Assembly: GCA_900544615.1 (NCBI GenBank)
Contig: UQVS01000012.1
Coordinates: 1-64,000 of the forward strand
Source of the DNA: an uncultured Oscillibacter sp.
Lineage (GTDB): Bacteria > Bacillota > Clostridia > Oscillospirales > Oscillospiraceae
DNA: 64,000 nt
Reading direction: 5' to 3'
In this document: piece by piece, positions 48,557 to 59,864 of the stretch
How positions within the stretch are numbered: the first letter of the stretch is position 1
How the letters are laid out: the number at the start of each line of letters is the position of its first letter
Translations under genes and position numbers: made by a program
Notes under the pieces: model-generated
What the model saw: the letters and a program-made list of their open reading frames with translations, nothing else
What the model was told of the DNA's origin: nothing
Database searches by the model: none

Positions 48557-50299
48557 ATGCGGAAAACAAAAATCGTATGCACCTTGGGGCCGTCTACGGA
48601 TAAGGAAGGCGTCCTGCGGGAGATGATCCAGGCAGGGATGAATGTGGCCCGGTTCAACTTTTCCCACGGTACCCATGCGGAACATAAAGCGCGGTTGGAC
48701 ACCCTGAAAGCTCTGCGGGAAGAACTGGACGCCCCGGTTGCCGCCATGCTGGATACCAAAGGACCGGAGATCCGGCTGAAGGACTTTGCGAACGGTTCCG
48801 TCCGCCTGACCGCCGGGCAGGAATTTACCCTGACCACAGCGGAGGCGGAGGGAGACGTTCACCGCTGCTCCATCACCTATGCCGACCTGCCCAATGACGT
48901 GAAGGCGGGAGACACCATCCTGCTGGATGACGGTCTGGTGCGGCTGACGGTGCTGGAAACTTCCGGGACGGAGATCCGCTGCCGGGTGGAGAACGACGGC
49001 GTGATGAAGAATCACAAGGGGGTCAACGTCCCCGGCGTGCGGCTGAGTATGCCCTATATGAGCCAGCGGGACCGGGAGGATCTCCTCTTCGGCGTGGAGC
49101 AGGGCTTTGACTATGTGGCTGCCAGCTTTGTCCGTTCCGCCGCAGACATCCGGGAGCTGCGGAGCCTGCTGGATAAGGCCGGCGCGCGCATCCGCATCAT
49201 TGCGAAGATCGAAAATCAGGAGGGCGTCAGCAATCTGCCGGAGATTCTGGACGCGGCGGACGGCATCATGGTGGCCCGCGGCGATATGGGCGTGGAGATC
49301 GACTTCACCGAGATCCCCATTATTCAAAAGGATATGATCTCCCAGTGCGTGGCCTGCGGAAAGCCGGTCATCACGGCGACCCAGATGCTGGATTCCATGA
49401 TTGAAAATCCCCGCCCCACCCGCGCGGAGATCACCGATGTGGCCAACGCCATTTACGATGGTACCTCCGCCATTATGCTCTCCGGCGAGACGGCGGCGGG
49501 CAAGTATCCGGTGGAGGCGGTGAAAACCATGGACGCCATTGCCCGGAAGACAGAGAGCGATATCAACCATGTTAAACGCATGGCCCAGATGGCCGGCGGG
49601 CGGACGCGGCTTTCTGTAGCGGCCGCCACAGCCCACGCGGCTTGCACTACGGCGCAGGAGATCGGCGCAGACGCCATCCTCACCGTCAGCCAGAGCGGAA
49701 CCACCGCCCGGCTGGTGAGCCGCTTCCATCCCGGCACACCCATTGTGGCCTGCCTGCTGGATCAGCAGGTGCGGCGGCAGATGGCGCTGTACTGGGGCGT
49801 GGAGCCGATCATGATGCCCTATGTCAACAGTACGGACGAACTGGTGAGTCAGGCGGTGGAATGTGCCGAGGCAGCCGGGCTGGTCAGGCGGGGCGATCTG
49901 GTGGTGGTGACTGCCGGCGTTCCCGTAGGTGTGTCCGGGACGACCAATATGATCCGCGTCCAGCAGGTGGGCGGCGCACTTCTGAACGCCGTGGGCGTGG
50001 GAGATAAAAAAGCATCCGGCCCGCTGTGCGTCTGCCGCACACTGGCCGAGGTGGCGGAAAAATTCCATTCCGGCGATGTTCTGGTCGTGCCGTATACCAC
50101 CAATGACCTGCTGCCCTATATCCGGCAGGCAGCCGCCGTCATTACTGAGGAGGCCAGCACGGACTGCCATGCCGCCACGGTGGGGCTGACGTTGGATAAG
50201 CCGGTGATCGTGGGGGCGGCCAACGCCGTCAGCCGCCTGACAGACGGCACCATGGTCACAGTGGACTGCGTTCGGGGACTGGTCTGCACCATGCCCTGA
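48557..50299 (+). CDS. pyk: Pyruvate kinase
   Basis: A 580-residue pyruvate kinase, longer than the 470-residue core enzyme because it carries the C-terminal PEP-utiliser-like extra domain (about 490-580, with TDCHAATVGLTLDKPVIVGA) typical of Bacillus and many Clostridia. Core motifs: KIVCTLGPST, RFNFSHG, MLDTKGPEIR, IIAKIENQEG, VARGDMGVEI, ATQMLDSMIENPRPTRAEITDVANAI and LSGETAAGKYP. It makes ATP and pyruvate from PEP at the end of glycolysis. The ATG follows AAAGGAGAGG. It is monocistronic. Confidence 0.96.
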   Translation: MRKTKIVCTLGPSTDKEGVLREMIQAGMNVARFNFSHGTHAEHKARLDTLKALREELDAPVAAMLDTKGPEIRLKDFANGSVRLTAGQEFTLTTAEAEGDVHRCSITYADLPNDVKAGDTILLDDGLVRLTVLETSGTEIRCRVENDGVMKNHKGVNVPGVRLSMPYMSQRDREDLLFGVEQGFDYVAASFVRSAADIRELRSLLDKAGARIRIIAKIENQEGVSNLPEILDAADGIMVARGDMGVEIDFTEIPIIQKDMISQCVACGKPVITATQMLDSMIENPRPTRAEITDVANAIYDGTSAIMLSGETAAGKYPVEAVKTMDAIARKTESDINHVKRMAQMAGGRTRLSVAAATAHAACTTAQEIGADAILTVSQSGTTARLVSRFHPGTPIVACLLDQQVRRQMALYWGVEPIMMPYVNSTDELVSQAVECAEAAGLVRRGDLVVVTAGVPVGVSGTTNMIRVQQVGGALLNAVGVGDKKASGPLCVCRTLAEVAEKFHSGDVLVVPYTTNDLLPYIRQAAAVITEEASTDCHAATVGLTLDKPVIVGAANAVSRLTDGTMVTVDCVRGLVCTMP

Positions 50300-50312
50300 G
50301 ACCGGGATCAGA

Positions 50313-50340
50313 GCCGCCTGCGGCAGCCGCCGCAGGCGGC
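50313..50340 (+). terminator. Hairpin after pyk
   Basis: An 11-bp GC-only-rich perfect stem (50313-50323 with 50330-50340), 13 bp after the stop, without a clear T-run. Confidence 0.6.
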
Positions 50341-50555
50341 TTGCCTGTATCCGGCGGAGAACAGCGCAGTCTGGCGATCCGAAGGCGGCGGACTTTCCGC
50401 CATGCGTTTTGCCGCGCGGGCGCTGTACTGACAGCCAGGATGAACCGCCCGTAAGGTTTTCCTTGCAAAATGTGTGCAGTCCTGCTATACTGTAAAAATG
50501 TGTCGGCGGGACTTTCCCGCAATTTTGGGAAATATAACCCTGGAGGTTTTGATAG

Positions 50556-51296
50556 ATGGCAAAAAATCCGAGCAAGAAGGCTGTCGGAAAAGACGAGCCG
50601 ATGAACGGTGCGATGAAATTCTTTCTGGCGGGCTGTGTGGCGGAGCTGTATCTGCTGATCCTCCGCCGTTTTTATGTGAACGCGGGTTCCGATGTAGCGC
50701 GTTTTGCGTGGTATGACCACTATCTGTGGATTCTGGCGGGGGTCGGCGCCGGTGTGATGGCGGTGTGCGCCGTCGGTGCGCTGGCTCTGCGGAAAGACCC
50801 GAAGCGGCGGACGGCGCTGTGGATCGCCGCGGCAGCCGGACTTTTTTTGGGCGCTGCTGCGCTGCTGGTGCGTTGGAACATGGCAACGCTGTCCTTCCTG
50901 TCGATCGTGGTGCCGGTCATCATGATGCTGGGGATCCTCTGGGCGCTGTATGACCGGGAGTGCGCTCTGGCGCTGACGGTGCTGGGCGCGTCCCTGTTCG
51001 TCCTGTGGGGCGTGCGGCGGTATGGCTCCAGTATGTATGTGGGTACGGCGGTGAAGGTGTGCGTTGTGCTGTATCTGGTTTTGCTGGCTGTGATCGCGTG
51101 GCTTGCCAAAGCGGACAAGCTCAGCAAGATTCTGCCGCCCAAGGCGGATAAGCTGTCGGTCTATGCGGCTTGCGGCCTGTCCGGGCTGGCACTGCTGGCC
51201 TCTCTTCTGGGAACCGGCGTTTCCTACTACGCCATGTGGGCGCTGGCGGCCGTTGTGTTTGCGCTGGCGGTCTATTACACCGTAAAGCAACTGTAA
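50556..51296 (+). CDS. Polytopic membrane protein of unknown function
   Basis: A 246-residue protein with a short basic N-terminus (MAKNPSKKAVGKDEP) and about six to seven hydrophobic helices spread over residues 20-243. A charged loop LAKADKLSKILPPKADKLS sits near residue 190. No transport or catalytic motif is recognised. A CTGGAGG ribosome site is present and a strong terminator follows. It stands alone between pyk and the DUF4127 gene on the opposite strand. Confidence 0.7.
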   Translation: MAKNPSKKAVGKDEPMNGAMKFFLAGCVAELYLLILRRFYVNAGSDVARFAWYDHYLWILAGVGAGVMAVCAVGALALRKDPKRRTALWIAAAAGLFLGAAALLVRWNMATLSFLSIVVPVIMMLGILWALYDRECALALTVLGASLFVLWGVRRYGSSMYVGTAVKVCVVLYLVLLAVIAWLAKADKLSKILPPKADKLSVYAACGLSGLALLASLLGTGVSYYAMWALAAVVFALAVYYTVKQL

Positions 51297-51304
51297 AACA
51301 GACA

Positions 51305-51345
51305 AAAAGAAGCCGTTCCGAAATTTTCGGAACGGCTTCTTTTTC
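51305..51345. terminator. Bidirectional terminator
   Basis: A 15-bp perfect stem (51308-51322 with 51326-51340) bounded by A and T runs; it serves the membrane protein gene and the convergent DUF4127 gene. Confidence 0.9.
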
Positions 51346-51385
51346 TGAACGGGAAAAGCTGTCTCTGTCGGCCAGCAGAGATGGT

Positions 51386-53197
51386 TCATTGATAATAGAT
51401 CCCCAAAACGGCTTTGTGCGGTTCTGACAGAGGGGAAATGGCGATGTCCATATCGATTTCAAAGGCACGCGCCCATGGGAAGCGGTAATTGGAGAGCGTC
51501 ACAGTCCCCCAGCCTGCCAGCGCGGTATCCATATGCGGCTTCAGACCGATCAGCAGATTGCTGTGTTCCAGATTTTTCAGAACGGACGCTGTGGCCGCGT
51601 CCATTCCCGCCGTCAGCCGGGCGGTGATGGCGTCCCGATCCAGCTCCGGGCGGCAGAAGTTGTTGGCGTCTCCGCCCAAATCGCTGCGGACATAGGCAAG
51701 GATGTCCTCCCGCACCACATTTTTGTAGCAGAAGTCCTTCAGAATACTGTCCGATAGCGTCTTGCAGAAGGCGGACTCCTCTGCCTGAGAGGTTTTGCCC
51801 TGCGTCAGATGGGCGTAGCGGGCTACGCCGTGGCTCAGGGCGGTGCCGGTGACGATGGCCATATCCAGAAAACCGGCGTAGCTCAGCAGCTTGCCCAGTT
51901 CCGTTTCTTTTGTCAGGGCATCGTGGAACGCCGTGCCGTATTGGCCGTTGCCTGCATCGATGAGGATCACCGGCAGGTTGGCTTCCAGCCGCTGGTTCAG
52001 AACCCGGATCAGGTCGCTGATATACTGCTGCTTCTGCCCTGCGTCCTCCGGCTGTGTCAGCACCAGCACATAGAGATCTGCAAAGGAGGGAGTCTCCTCC
52101 TCTGTCAGATGAAAGTAATCCAGATGCTCTGCCATAATCTCCGTCAGGGGTTTGTAATCATAGTCGCAGGCAGGCTGGGCCTCTGTGCCGCCGAAGTACT
52201 GCACATTGACAGAAGCGCCGTCCCATCCAACCTCGCTGAGATACAGCTTCGCCACCGCCTTGAACGCCAGATCGTCCACGCCGGAGAGGATCACGTCCCC
52301 CTCCCGCAGCCGTGCGTTCAGGTAGGCAATCTCGTTTTTCTGGATGCAGTCCTCGGAGGAGGAATCGTCAATGCCGATCAGCACATGGAAGCGGTCATGC
52401 CCCAGCCGGTCAATGGCTTCCAGCAGTTCGCCGCTGAGCGCCAGCTTGTTGCGCCGGTGTTCCATATACCCCACGGCGGCGTCGTACATCGCGCTGTCGT
52501 TTCCGAAGTCCAGTAGATTTTTGCCGCCGGCATCCGTATCGTAGGTTTCCCGGATGCGATCCAGCGTCAGCTGATCGGCGGAAAGGGTTTGCCGTGGAGC
52601 TGCGCCAAAGGCCCGCAGCGCATTGTATTCTTCCAGCGTTCCACCGTTGTAGCCCACGGTAGGGGCCAGCCGCATCACGCTGTCCAGCAGCCAGACCTCG
52701 TTATTGGGGTCGGCAGCCAACGCCGACAGCAGGCTTTCCAGAAGATCCGACAGAGCCAGAGTCGCGCCGTCCTGCTCTGTGATGGTTTCCGCCAGCCGGG
52801 AGGCCACCAGCCCGCCGTACAGCAGCTGATCCATGGAGAGAATGTAACGGTCGCAGCCTGCGGCCTCCTGCTCCAGCACCCAGCGGCTCAGCAGCGCGGG
52901 ATAACCGCTCTGTCCTGTCCAGCTTTTGATCTCCAGACCATTTTCCGTGTAATAGTCCTCTATCTGGCCGTCCAGCAGCGTCTTGTACATCCACTCCTCC
53001 GGCATATGGAGCGTGTAGCCAAGACTTTCCGCCAGATATTCCACCCGTCCCACGTTGTCCGGGCGGTCGTCCAGAGGGACGTAGGCAATGACGGGGCTGC
53101 TGTCCGGTTGTTCCGCTTCCGGCAGCAGCGCAGGTGCGCCACTGCAGCCGGCCAGCAGGCTCAGACACAGCAGCACCGCCAGAATTGTCTTTTTCAT
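51386..53197 (-). CDS. DUF4127-family lipoprotein
   Basis: A 603-residue exported protein. The N-terminus MKKTILAVLLCLSLLAGCSG is a signal peptide with lipobox LAGC. The mature part begins with the family signature IAYVPLDDRPDNVGRVEYLAES, and includes SMDQLLYGGLVASR, GIDDSSSEDCIQKNEIAYL and a late VVREDILAYVRSDLGGDANNF. DUF4127 proteins occur in Firmicutes and are uncharacterised; conserved Asp, Arg and His residues hint at hydrolase activity. GGAGG precedes the ATG. It may be read from the dnaX-ybaB transcript, but a 250-bp gap and a hairpin lie between. Confidence 0.85.
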   Translation of the reverse strand: MKKTILAVLLCLSLLAGCSGAPALLPEAEQPDSSPVIAYVPLDDRPDNVGRVEYLAESLGYTLHMPEEWMYKTLLDGQIEDYYTENGLEIKSWTGQSGYPALLSRWVLEQEAAGCDRYILSMDQLLYGGLVASRLAETITEQDGATLALSDLLESLLSALAADPNNEVWLLDSVMRLAPTVGYNGGTLEEYNALRAFGAAPRQTLSADQLTLDRIRETYDTDAGGKNLLDFGNDSAMYDAAVGYMEHRRNKLALSGELLEAIDRLGHDRFHVLIGIDDSSSEDCIQKNEIAYLNARLREGDVILSGVDDLAFKAVAKLYLSEVGWDGASVNVQYFGGTEAQPACDYDYKPLTEIMAEHLDYFHLTEEETPSFADLYVLVLTQPEDAGQKQQYISDLIRVLNQRLEANLPVILIDAGNGQYGTAFHDALTKETELGKLLSYAGFLDMAIVTGTALSHGVARYAHLTQGKTSQAEESAFCKTLSDSILKDFCYKNVVREDILAYVRSDLGGDANNFCRPELDRDAITARLTAGMDAATASVLKNLEHSNLLIGLKPHMDTALAGWGTVTLSNYRFPWARAFEIDMDIAISPLSEPHKAVLGIYYQ

Positions 53198-53217
53198 TGA
53201 ACCTCCAGTTCCAAAAA

Positions 53218-53241
53218 GAGCGGAGCAAATGCTCCGCTCTG
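53218..53241. terminator. Hairpin upstream of the DUF4127 gene
   Basis: AGCGGAGCA/TGCTCCGCT forms a perfect hairpin just before the DUF4127 start; a second structured stretch (AATACAC/GTGTATT, 53388-53425) followed by a T-run on the minus strand probably ends the dnaX-ybaB message. Confidence 0.5.
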
Positions 53242-53444
53242 GGATTGCCGGTAAAAAAGCAGATGCGCTTCACCGGTAAGGAAGGGCGTGTGCGGAAAAA
53301 CCCAAGAGGGGGAAACAGGCGAAGCGCCGCCAGCGGCGGATGCAGCAAGCCTATTTCGAGGATGGCTCCCGGTTTTCGGGCATAAAAATACACGGAAACC
53401 GGTTGAGCCGACGGTGTATTCCTGCACTGCTTTACAAGCCCTGC

Positions 53445-53807
53445 TTACAGGCCGAACCCGCTGAGATCCAGACCGCCGGTGACGCCTTCCATGCTCTTGT
53501 CCATGGCGTCGTTGGCCTGACGCAGCGCCTCGTTGACGGCGGAGACCACCAGATCCTGGAGCATTTCCACATCTTCGGGGTCCACGGCCTCCGGCTTGAT
53601 GGTCACGGAGAGGACTTCCTTCTTGCCGTTGACCTTGGCTTCCACAACACCGCCGCCTACGCTGGCGGTGAACTCCTGTGCCTCCACGGCGTCCTGAGCA
53701 GCCGTCATTTTCTCCTGCATGGCTGCGATCTTCTGCTGAAGCTCTGCCTGACGGGCGGCTCCGGAAATTTTGCCGTTGGTAAATCCACGGCGTGCGCTGT
53801 AACCCAT
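53445..53807 (-). CDS. ybaB: YbaB/EbfC nucleoid-associated protein
   Basis: A 120-residue YbaB-type protein. The first 25 residues (MGYSARRGFTNGKISGAARQ) replace the usual Met/Gly-rich start, followed by the coiled helix QKIAAMQEKMTAAQDAVEA, the beta hairpin EFTASVGGGVVEAKVNGKKEVLSVTI, and the C-terminal DVEMLQDLVVSAVNEALRQA helix. It forms tweezer-like dimers that bind DNA. It follows dnaX by 15 bp, the conserved order dnaX-ybaB; recR, normally next, is not found here. AAAGGAG precedes the ATG. Confidence 0.92.
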   Translation of the reverse strand: MGYSARRGFTNGKISGAARQAELQQKIAAMQEKMTAAQDAVEAQEFTASVGGGVVEAKVNGKKEVLSVTIKPEAVDPEDVEMLQDLVVSAVNEALRQANDAMDKSMEGVTGGLDLSGFGL

Positions 53808-53822
53808 AGTAAATATCTCCTT

Positions 53823-55628
<1,806 letters not shown>

Positions 55629-55676
55629 GGAACACACCCCCCTTGAGAGAATACGGAAAAAATCATTGCATAGAAA

Positions 55677-55822
55677 CATCCTCCGTTTGCAGACACGGAA
55701 CCGGCGTCCTCGCGGCACATGGAACATCCCGCTTAATGCTGCTCGGTTCCCCGCCTGACATGGTTCACGGGGCTCCATTGCGCGAGACCGGCTCCGCGTC
55801 TGCAAGCGGAGGATGAATTGCG
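55677..55822 (-). ncRNA. ffs: Signal recognition particle RNA
   Basis: The minus strand has the conserved SRP RNA apical domain: GTGAACCATGTCAGG, then GGGGAACC and GAGCAGCATTAAG. The two flanks pair over about 30 bases (CTCCGCTTGCAGACGCGGAG against CTCCGTTTGCAGACACGGAA in the complementary sense) to make the long rod. It scaffolds Ffh for co-translational targeting of membrane and exported proteins. Its place directly before dnaX matches scr-dnaX in Bacillus subtilis. The 3' end is not sharply defined. Confidence 0.88.
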
Positions 55823-55828
55823 GCTACT

Positions 55829-55857
55829 ATTATACGATATTATTTCGGATTTATCAA
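55829..55857 (-). promoter_or_regulatory. Promoter of the SRP RNA
   Basis: On the minus strand TTGATA (55857-55852), 17 bases, then a perfect TATAAT (55834-55829). It gives a start near 55822, a few bases before the RNA rod. Confidence 0.88.
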
Positions 55858-55904
55858 CTGGAAATTTCAAATCTTCGGCCAAAGCTTTCTGACGCGGCGG
55901 ATAC

Positions 55905-55933
55905 TTGCCTTGCAGGGGGGAATGGAGTATAAT
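55905..55933 (+). promoter_or_regulatory. Promoter of gluQ
   Basis: TTGCCT (55905-55910), 17 bases, then a perfect TATAAT (55928-55933). The -35 is the same hexamer as in the hydCBA promoter. Confidence 0.75.
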
Positions 55934-55973
55934 AGCGTTAAATTGGGGATTTATGTCCGGAGGGAGGAACGCC

Positions 55974-56918
55974 ATGGAAACCACAGGCCGCTTTGCACCG
56001 TCTCCCAGCGGGCGGCTCCACCTGGGAAACCTTCTGTGCGCCCTGCTGGTGTGGCTCTCCGCCCGGCAGAAGGGCGGGCGGGTCCTGCTGCGGGTGGAGG
56101 ACCTGGACACCGCCCGGTGTCCCCGGCGGTACGCGGCGCAGATGGAAGCGGACCTCCGCTGGCTGGGACTGGACTGGGACATCGGCCCCGGAAAGGACGG
56201 CGGCACCGGCCCTTATGAGCAGAGCCGGCGCACCGCCGTCTATCAGGCGGCGCTGGAAAAATTGCAGGGGATGGGGCTGGTCTATCCCTGTTTCTGCACC
56301 CGCGCGGAGCTGCACGCGTCCTCCGCCCCTCACCGGGAGGACGGGCAGGTGATCTATGCCGGAACCTGCCGGCATCTGACGGCGGCGGAGATCGCAGAGA
56401 AAAGCAGCCTCCGCCCACCGGCGCTGCGGCTGGCCGTGCCGGACGAGCGATGGGGCTTTACGGACGGCCACATGGGCCGGTATGAGGAAAATCTGGCGGC
56501 GGACTGCGGTGATTTTCTGCTGCGGCGGTCTGACGGGATGTTTGCCTATCAGCTGGCTGTGGTGGTGGACGACGCCGCCATGGGCGTCACGGAGGTGGTG
56601 CGGGGGGCTGACCTGCTGGATTCCACCCCCCGGCAGCTGTACCTTTACCATCTGCTGGGCCTGACACCGCCCCGGTTTTACCATTTCCCCCTGCTGCTGA
56701 CGGCAGAGGGAAAACGCCTTTCCAAGCGGGACAGCGCTGTGGGATTGGACAGCTTGCAGGCCAAGCTGCCGCCGGAGGAGATTCTGGGGCGGCTGGCGTT
56801 TCTGGCGGGCTTCAACCCCGCGGCGGCGCCGAAAACGGCGGCGGCGCTGCTGCCGGAATTTGACTGGGACAAGGTGTCCTGTGAAGATATCCGTATCCCG
56901 GAGGGGCTTTTCTGTTGA
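55974..56918 (+). CDS. gluQ: Glutamyl-Q tRNA(Asp) synthetase
   Basis: A 314-residue truncated glutamyl-tRNA synthetase lacking the anticodon-binding domain. It has GRFAPSPSGRLHLGN (class I HIGH-like motif), RVEDLDTAR, a zinc site (PCFCTRAEL and GTCRHL), FAYQLAVVVDDAAMGVTEVVRGADLL and KRLSKRD (KMSKS-like). GluQRS attaches glutamate to the queuosine of tRNA(Asp). The ATG after GGAGGGAGG is chosen; a longer frame would start inside the promoter. A small gap separates it from trkA. Confidence 0.9.
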   Translation: METTGRFAPSPSGRLHLGNLLCALLVWLSARQKGGRVLLRVEDLDTARCPRRYAAQMEADLRWLGLDWDIGPGKDGGTGPYEQSRRTAVYQAALEKLQGMGLVYPCFCTRAELHASSAPHREDGQVIYAGTCRHLTAAEIAEKSSLRPPALRLAVPDERWGFTDGHMGRYEENLAADCGDFLLRRSDGMFAYQLAVVVDDAAMGVTEVVRGADLLDSTPRQLYLYHLLGLTPPRFYHFPLLLTAEGKRLSKRDSAVGLDSLQAKLPPEEILGRLAFLAGFNPAAAPKTAAALLPEFDWDKVSCEDIRIPEGLFC

Positions 56919-57016
56919 GATTTCGAGAACCGCCTGCTTTGGCAGGAGAACCGTACCAATACTGTACAGATCATGTCAGGTGATCAGGTCGGCGCTGTGC
57001 GCCGGAAAGGAGCAAT

Positions 57017-58384
57017 ATGCAGATCATTGTTGTAGGCGCGGGCAAGGTTGGCACCAGCCTTACCGCGCAGTTGATCCGGGAACACCGGGTGACGGTTATC
57101 GATCAGGAGCCGCGCCTCATTGAAAATATCATCAACGTTTATGATGTGATGGGCGTCTGCGGCAACGGCGCCAGCTATGAGGTGCAGAAAGAGGCGGAGG
57201 TGGGCAAGGCCGATCTCCTGATCGCCACCACCTCCAGCGACGAGATCAACATTCTTGCCTGTCTGGTGGCAAAGAAGCTGGGCGTGGCCCATACCATCGC
57301 CCGCATCCGCAACCCGGAATATGAGGCGCAGCTGCGGTTCATGCGGGGAGAGCTGGGGCTTACCATGTCCATCAACCCGGAAAAGGCCGCGGCCCATGAG
57401 ATCGCCCGCGTGCTGCGGTTCCCGGCGGCCATGAAGCTGGAATCCTTCTCCAAGGGGCGGCTGGAACTGGTGGAGTACCGCCTGCCGGAAGGGTCTGCGC
57501 TGGACGGCGTGCAGCTGTTGGATCTTTACAAAAACGCCAGGTCGCGGGTGCTGATCTGCGCGGTGTCCCGGAAAGGGGAGACCACCATTCCCTCCGGCGA
57601 TTTCCGGCTGAAAACCGGGGATAAGATCTATGTCACCGCCGCGCCGGATCAGCTGTCTGCGTTTTTCCAGTATCTGGGGGTGTTCCGGAAAAAGGCTTCC
57701 ACGGTGATGATCGTGGGAGCCAGCAAGATGAGCTACTATCTGGCAGACGAGCTGCTGCACATGGGCATGAGCGTGAAGATCATCGACCAGAACGAGGCCC
57801 GTTGCACTCAGATGAGTGAGCTGCTGCCGCGGGCGCTGGTGATCCAGGGAGACGGCACCGACAGCGAACTGCTGGCGGAGGAGGGCATTGAGCAGACGGA
57901 CGCCTTCGTGGCCCTGACGGGCATCGACGAGGCCAACATCCTCATGGCCATGTGCGCCTCCCGCCAGACGGAGCAGTGCAAGGTGGTGGCCAAGATCAAC
58001 CGCCGCTCTTTGACGGAGCTGGTCAGCAGCGAGGGGATGATCGACAGCGTGGTGTCCGTGCGGGATGTGACCACGGAGCTGATTGTCCAGTATGTCCGGG
58101 CCATGGAAAGCGCCGCCGGTTCCCGGATCAAGACCCTGCACCGGCTGGTGGGCGGCGCGGTGGAAGCGCTGGAATTCCATGTGGACAAGGGCGTGACGCT
58201 GGCGAATACCCCCCTGCGGGAACTGAAGCTGAAGCCCGGCGTCCTGATCGCCGGGATCGTCCGGCGGAACGGGACAATTCTGATCCCAGGCGGCAACGAC
58301 GCCATCTGCGAGGGGGACGACGTGATCGTGGTGACGCAGGACGCAGCCTTGCAGGATATTCACGATATTCTGAGTCAGGATTGA
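57017..58384 (+). CDS. trkA: Trk potassium uptake regulatory subunit TrkA
   Basis: A 455-residue peripheral protein with two RCK units. Each has a Rossmann NAD-binding domain (IIVVGAGKVGTSLTAQL at the start; VMIVGASKMSYYLADEL at about 236) and a TrkA-C domain (about 140-220 and 370-453). It binds nucleotide and gates the TrkH channel. GGAAAGGAG precedes the ATG. It is ten bases upstream of trkH, an operon pair. Confidence 0.94.
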   Translation: MQIIVVGAGKVGTSLTAQLIREHRVTVIDQEPRLIENIINVYDVMGVCGNGASYEVQKEAEVGKADLLIATTSSDEINILACLVAKKLGVAHTIARIRNPEYEAQLRFMRGELGLTMSINPEKAAAHEIARVLRFPAAMKLESFSKGRLELVEYRLPEGSALDGVQLLDLYKNARSRVLICAVSRKGETTIPSGDFRLKTGDKIYVTAAPDQLSAFFQYLGVFRKKASTVMIVGASKMSYYLADELLHMGMSVKIIDQNEARCTQMSELLPRALVIQGDGTDSELLAEEGIEQTDAFVALTGIDEANILMAMCASRQTEQCKVVAKINRRSLTELVSSEGMIDSVVSVRDVTTELIVQYVRAMESAAGSRIKTLHRLVGGAVEALEFHVDKGVTLANTPLRELKLKPGVLIAGIVRRNGTILIPGGNDAICEGDDVIVVTQDAALQDIHDILSQD

Positions 58385-58394
58385 GGAGACGGGT

Positions 58395-59864
58395 ATGAAC
58401 ATCCAGATGATCGGCTTTGTGCTGGGGCGCATCCTGCTGACGGAGACGGGGCTGCTGGCGCTGCCGCTGGTAGTGGCGGCGCTGTATGGCGAGACCCTCT
58501 GGCCGTGGGCTGCGACGATCCTTCTGACGGCGCTGTGCGGCGGGTGTCTCGGCAGAAAGAAGCCTGAGCGCACGGCCCTCTACGCCAAGGACGGCTTTGT
58601 TACCGTGGCGCTGGCATGGCTGACCATGTCGGCCTTCGGAGCGCTGCCCTTTGTGCTCAACGGGGATATTCCCCACTATATCGACGCTTTTTTTGAAACG
58701 GTTTCCGGCTTTACCACCACCGGCGCGTCCATTCTGACGGCGGTGGAACCGCTGAGCCGGGGCGGCCTGTTCTGGCGGAGCTTCACCCACTGGGTAGGCG
58801 GCATGGGCGTGCTGGTGTTCGTGATGGCTATCCTGCCCATGAGCGACGGACACTCCATGCACATCCTCCGGGCGGAGATGCCCGGCCCCACGGCGGGCAA
58901 GCTGGTGAGCCGCATGAGCGACACCGCCAAGATCCTCTACGGCATTTACCTTGCCATGACCGTGGTGATGATCGTGCTGCTGCTGTTGGGCGGCATGGAT
59001 CTGTTTGACGCCAGCGTCCACGCCTTCGGAACGGCCGGTACCGGCGGCTTTTCCAGCCGGAATCTCAGCATCGGCGCTTACAACAGCGCGTATATCGATA
59101 TTGTGACCGGCATCGGGATGCTGGCTTTCGGCGTGAACTTCAACCTGTACTACTTCCTGCTGGTCCGCCGGTTCCGGGATGTGCTGAAGTCCGAGGAGCT
59201 GTGGGCGTATCTGGGGATCGCGGCGTTTTCCACCCTGACCATCGCCGCCAATATCCTGGGGATCTACGGCAGTGTGGGAACGTCCCTGCGCCACGCGTTC
59301 TTTCAGGTATCCTCCGTCATTACCACCACCGGGTACGCCACGGCGGATTTCAACCAGTGGCCGGAATATGCCAGAACTGTGCTGGTGCTGCTGATGTTCA
59401 TCGGCGGCTGCGCCGGTTCCACCGGCGGCGGCCTGAAAGTCACGCGGGTGGTGACGCTGGCCAAGGCGGCCTATGGGGATATGCGGAAAATGCTCCACCC
59501 CAACGCGGTGATCCGGGTGCGGATGGAAGGGCGGGCTTTGTCAGAAAAGCAGGTGCGGGGCGTGCAGGCCTATTTTTCCGTGTATATGCTGCTGTTTGCC
59601 GTGTCCTGGCTGCTGCTGAGTCTGGACGGCTTCGACCTGATTTCCACCTTTACCGCACTGGCCTCCTGCATCAACAACATCGGCCCCGGCCTGGGACTGG
59701 TTGGCCCCACAGGCAACTTTTTCGCCTTCAGTCCGTGGGCCAAGCTGCTGCTGAGCTTTGATATGCTGGCGGGGCGGCTGGAGATCTTCCCCATGCTGCT
59801 GCTGTTTGCTCCGTCTCTCTGGAAAAAGAACCGTATCATCAGGAAAGGGGAGCGTCAGGCATGA
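58395..59864 (+). CDS. trkH: Trk potassium transporter TrkH
   Basis: A 489-residue membrane subunit with four membrane-pore-membrane repeats. Selectivity segments are TVSGFTTTGAS, GTAGTGGFS, SSVITTTGYAT and NNIGPGLG. The conserved FIGGCAGSTGGGLKVTR lies near residue 335. With TrkA it imports potassium. Its stop overlaps the following aldolase start by four bases (ATGA), so the two are translationally coupled although their functions differ. Confidence 0.94.
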   Translation: MNIQMIGFVLGRILLTETGLLALPLVVAALYGETLWPWAATILLTALCGGCLGRKKPERTALYAKDGFVTVALAWLTMSAFGALPFVLNGDIPHYIDAFFETVSGFTTTGASILTAVEPLSRGGLFWRSFTHWVGGMGVLVFVMAILPMSDGHSMHILRAEMPGPTAGKLVSRMSDTAKILYGIYLAMTVVMIVLLLLGGMDLFDASVHAFGTAGTGGFSSRNLSIGAYNSAYIDIVTGIGMLAFGVNFNLYYFLLVRRFRDVLKSEELWAYLGIAAFSTLTIAANILGIYGSVGTSLRHAFFQVSSVITTTGYATADFNQWPEYARTVLVLLMFIGGCAGSTGGGLKVTRVVTLAKAAYGDMRKMLHPNAVIRVRMEGRALSEKQVRGVQAYFSVYMLLFAVSWLLLSLDGFDLISTFTALASCINNIGPGLGLVGPTGNFFAFSPWAKLLLSFDMLAGRLEIFPMLLLFAPSLWKKNRIIRKGERQA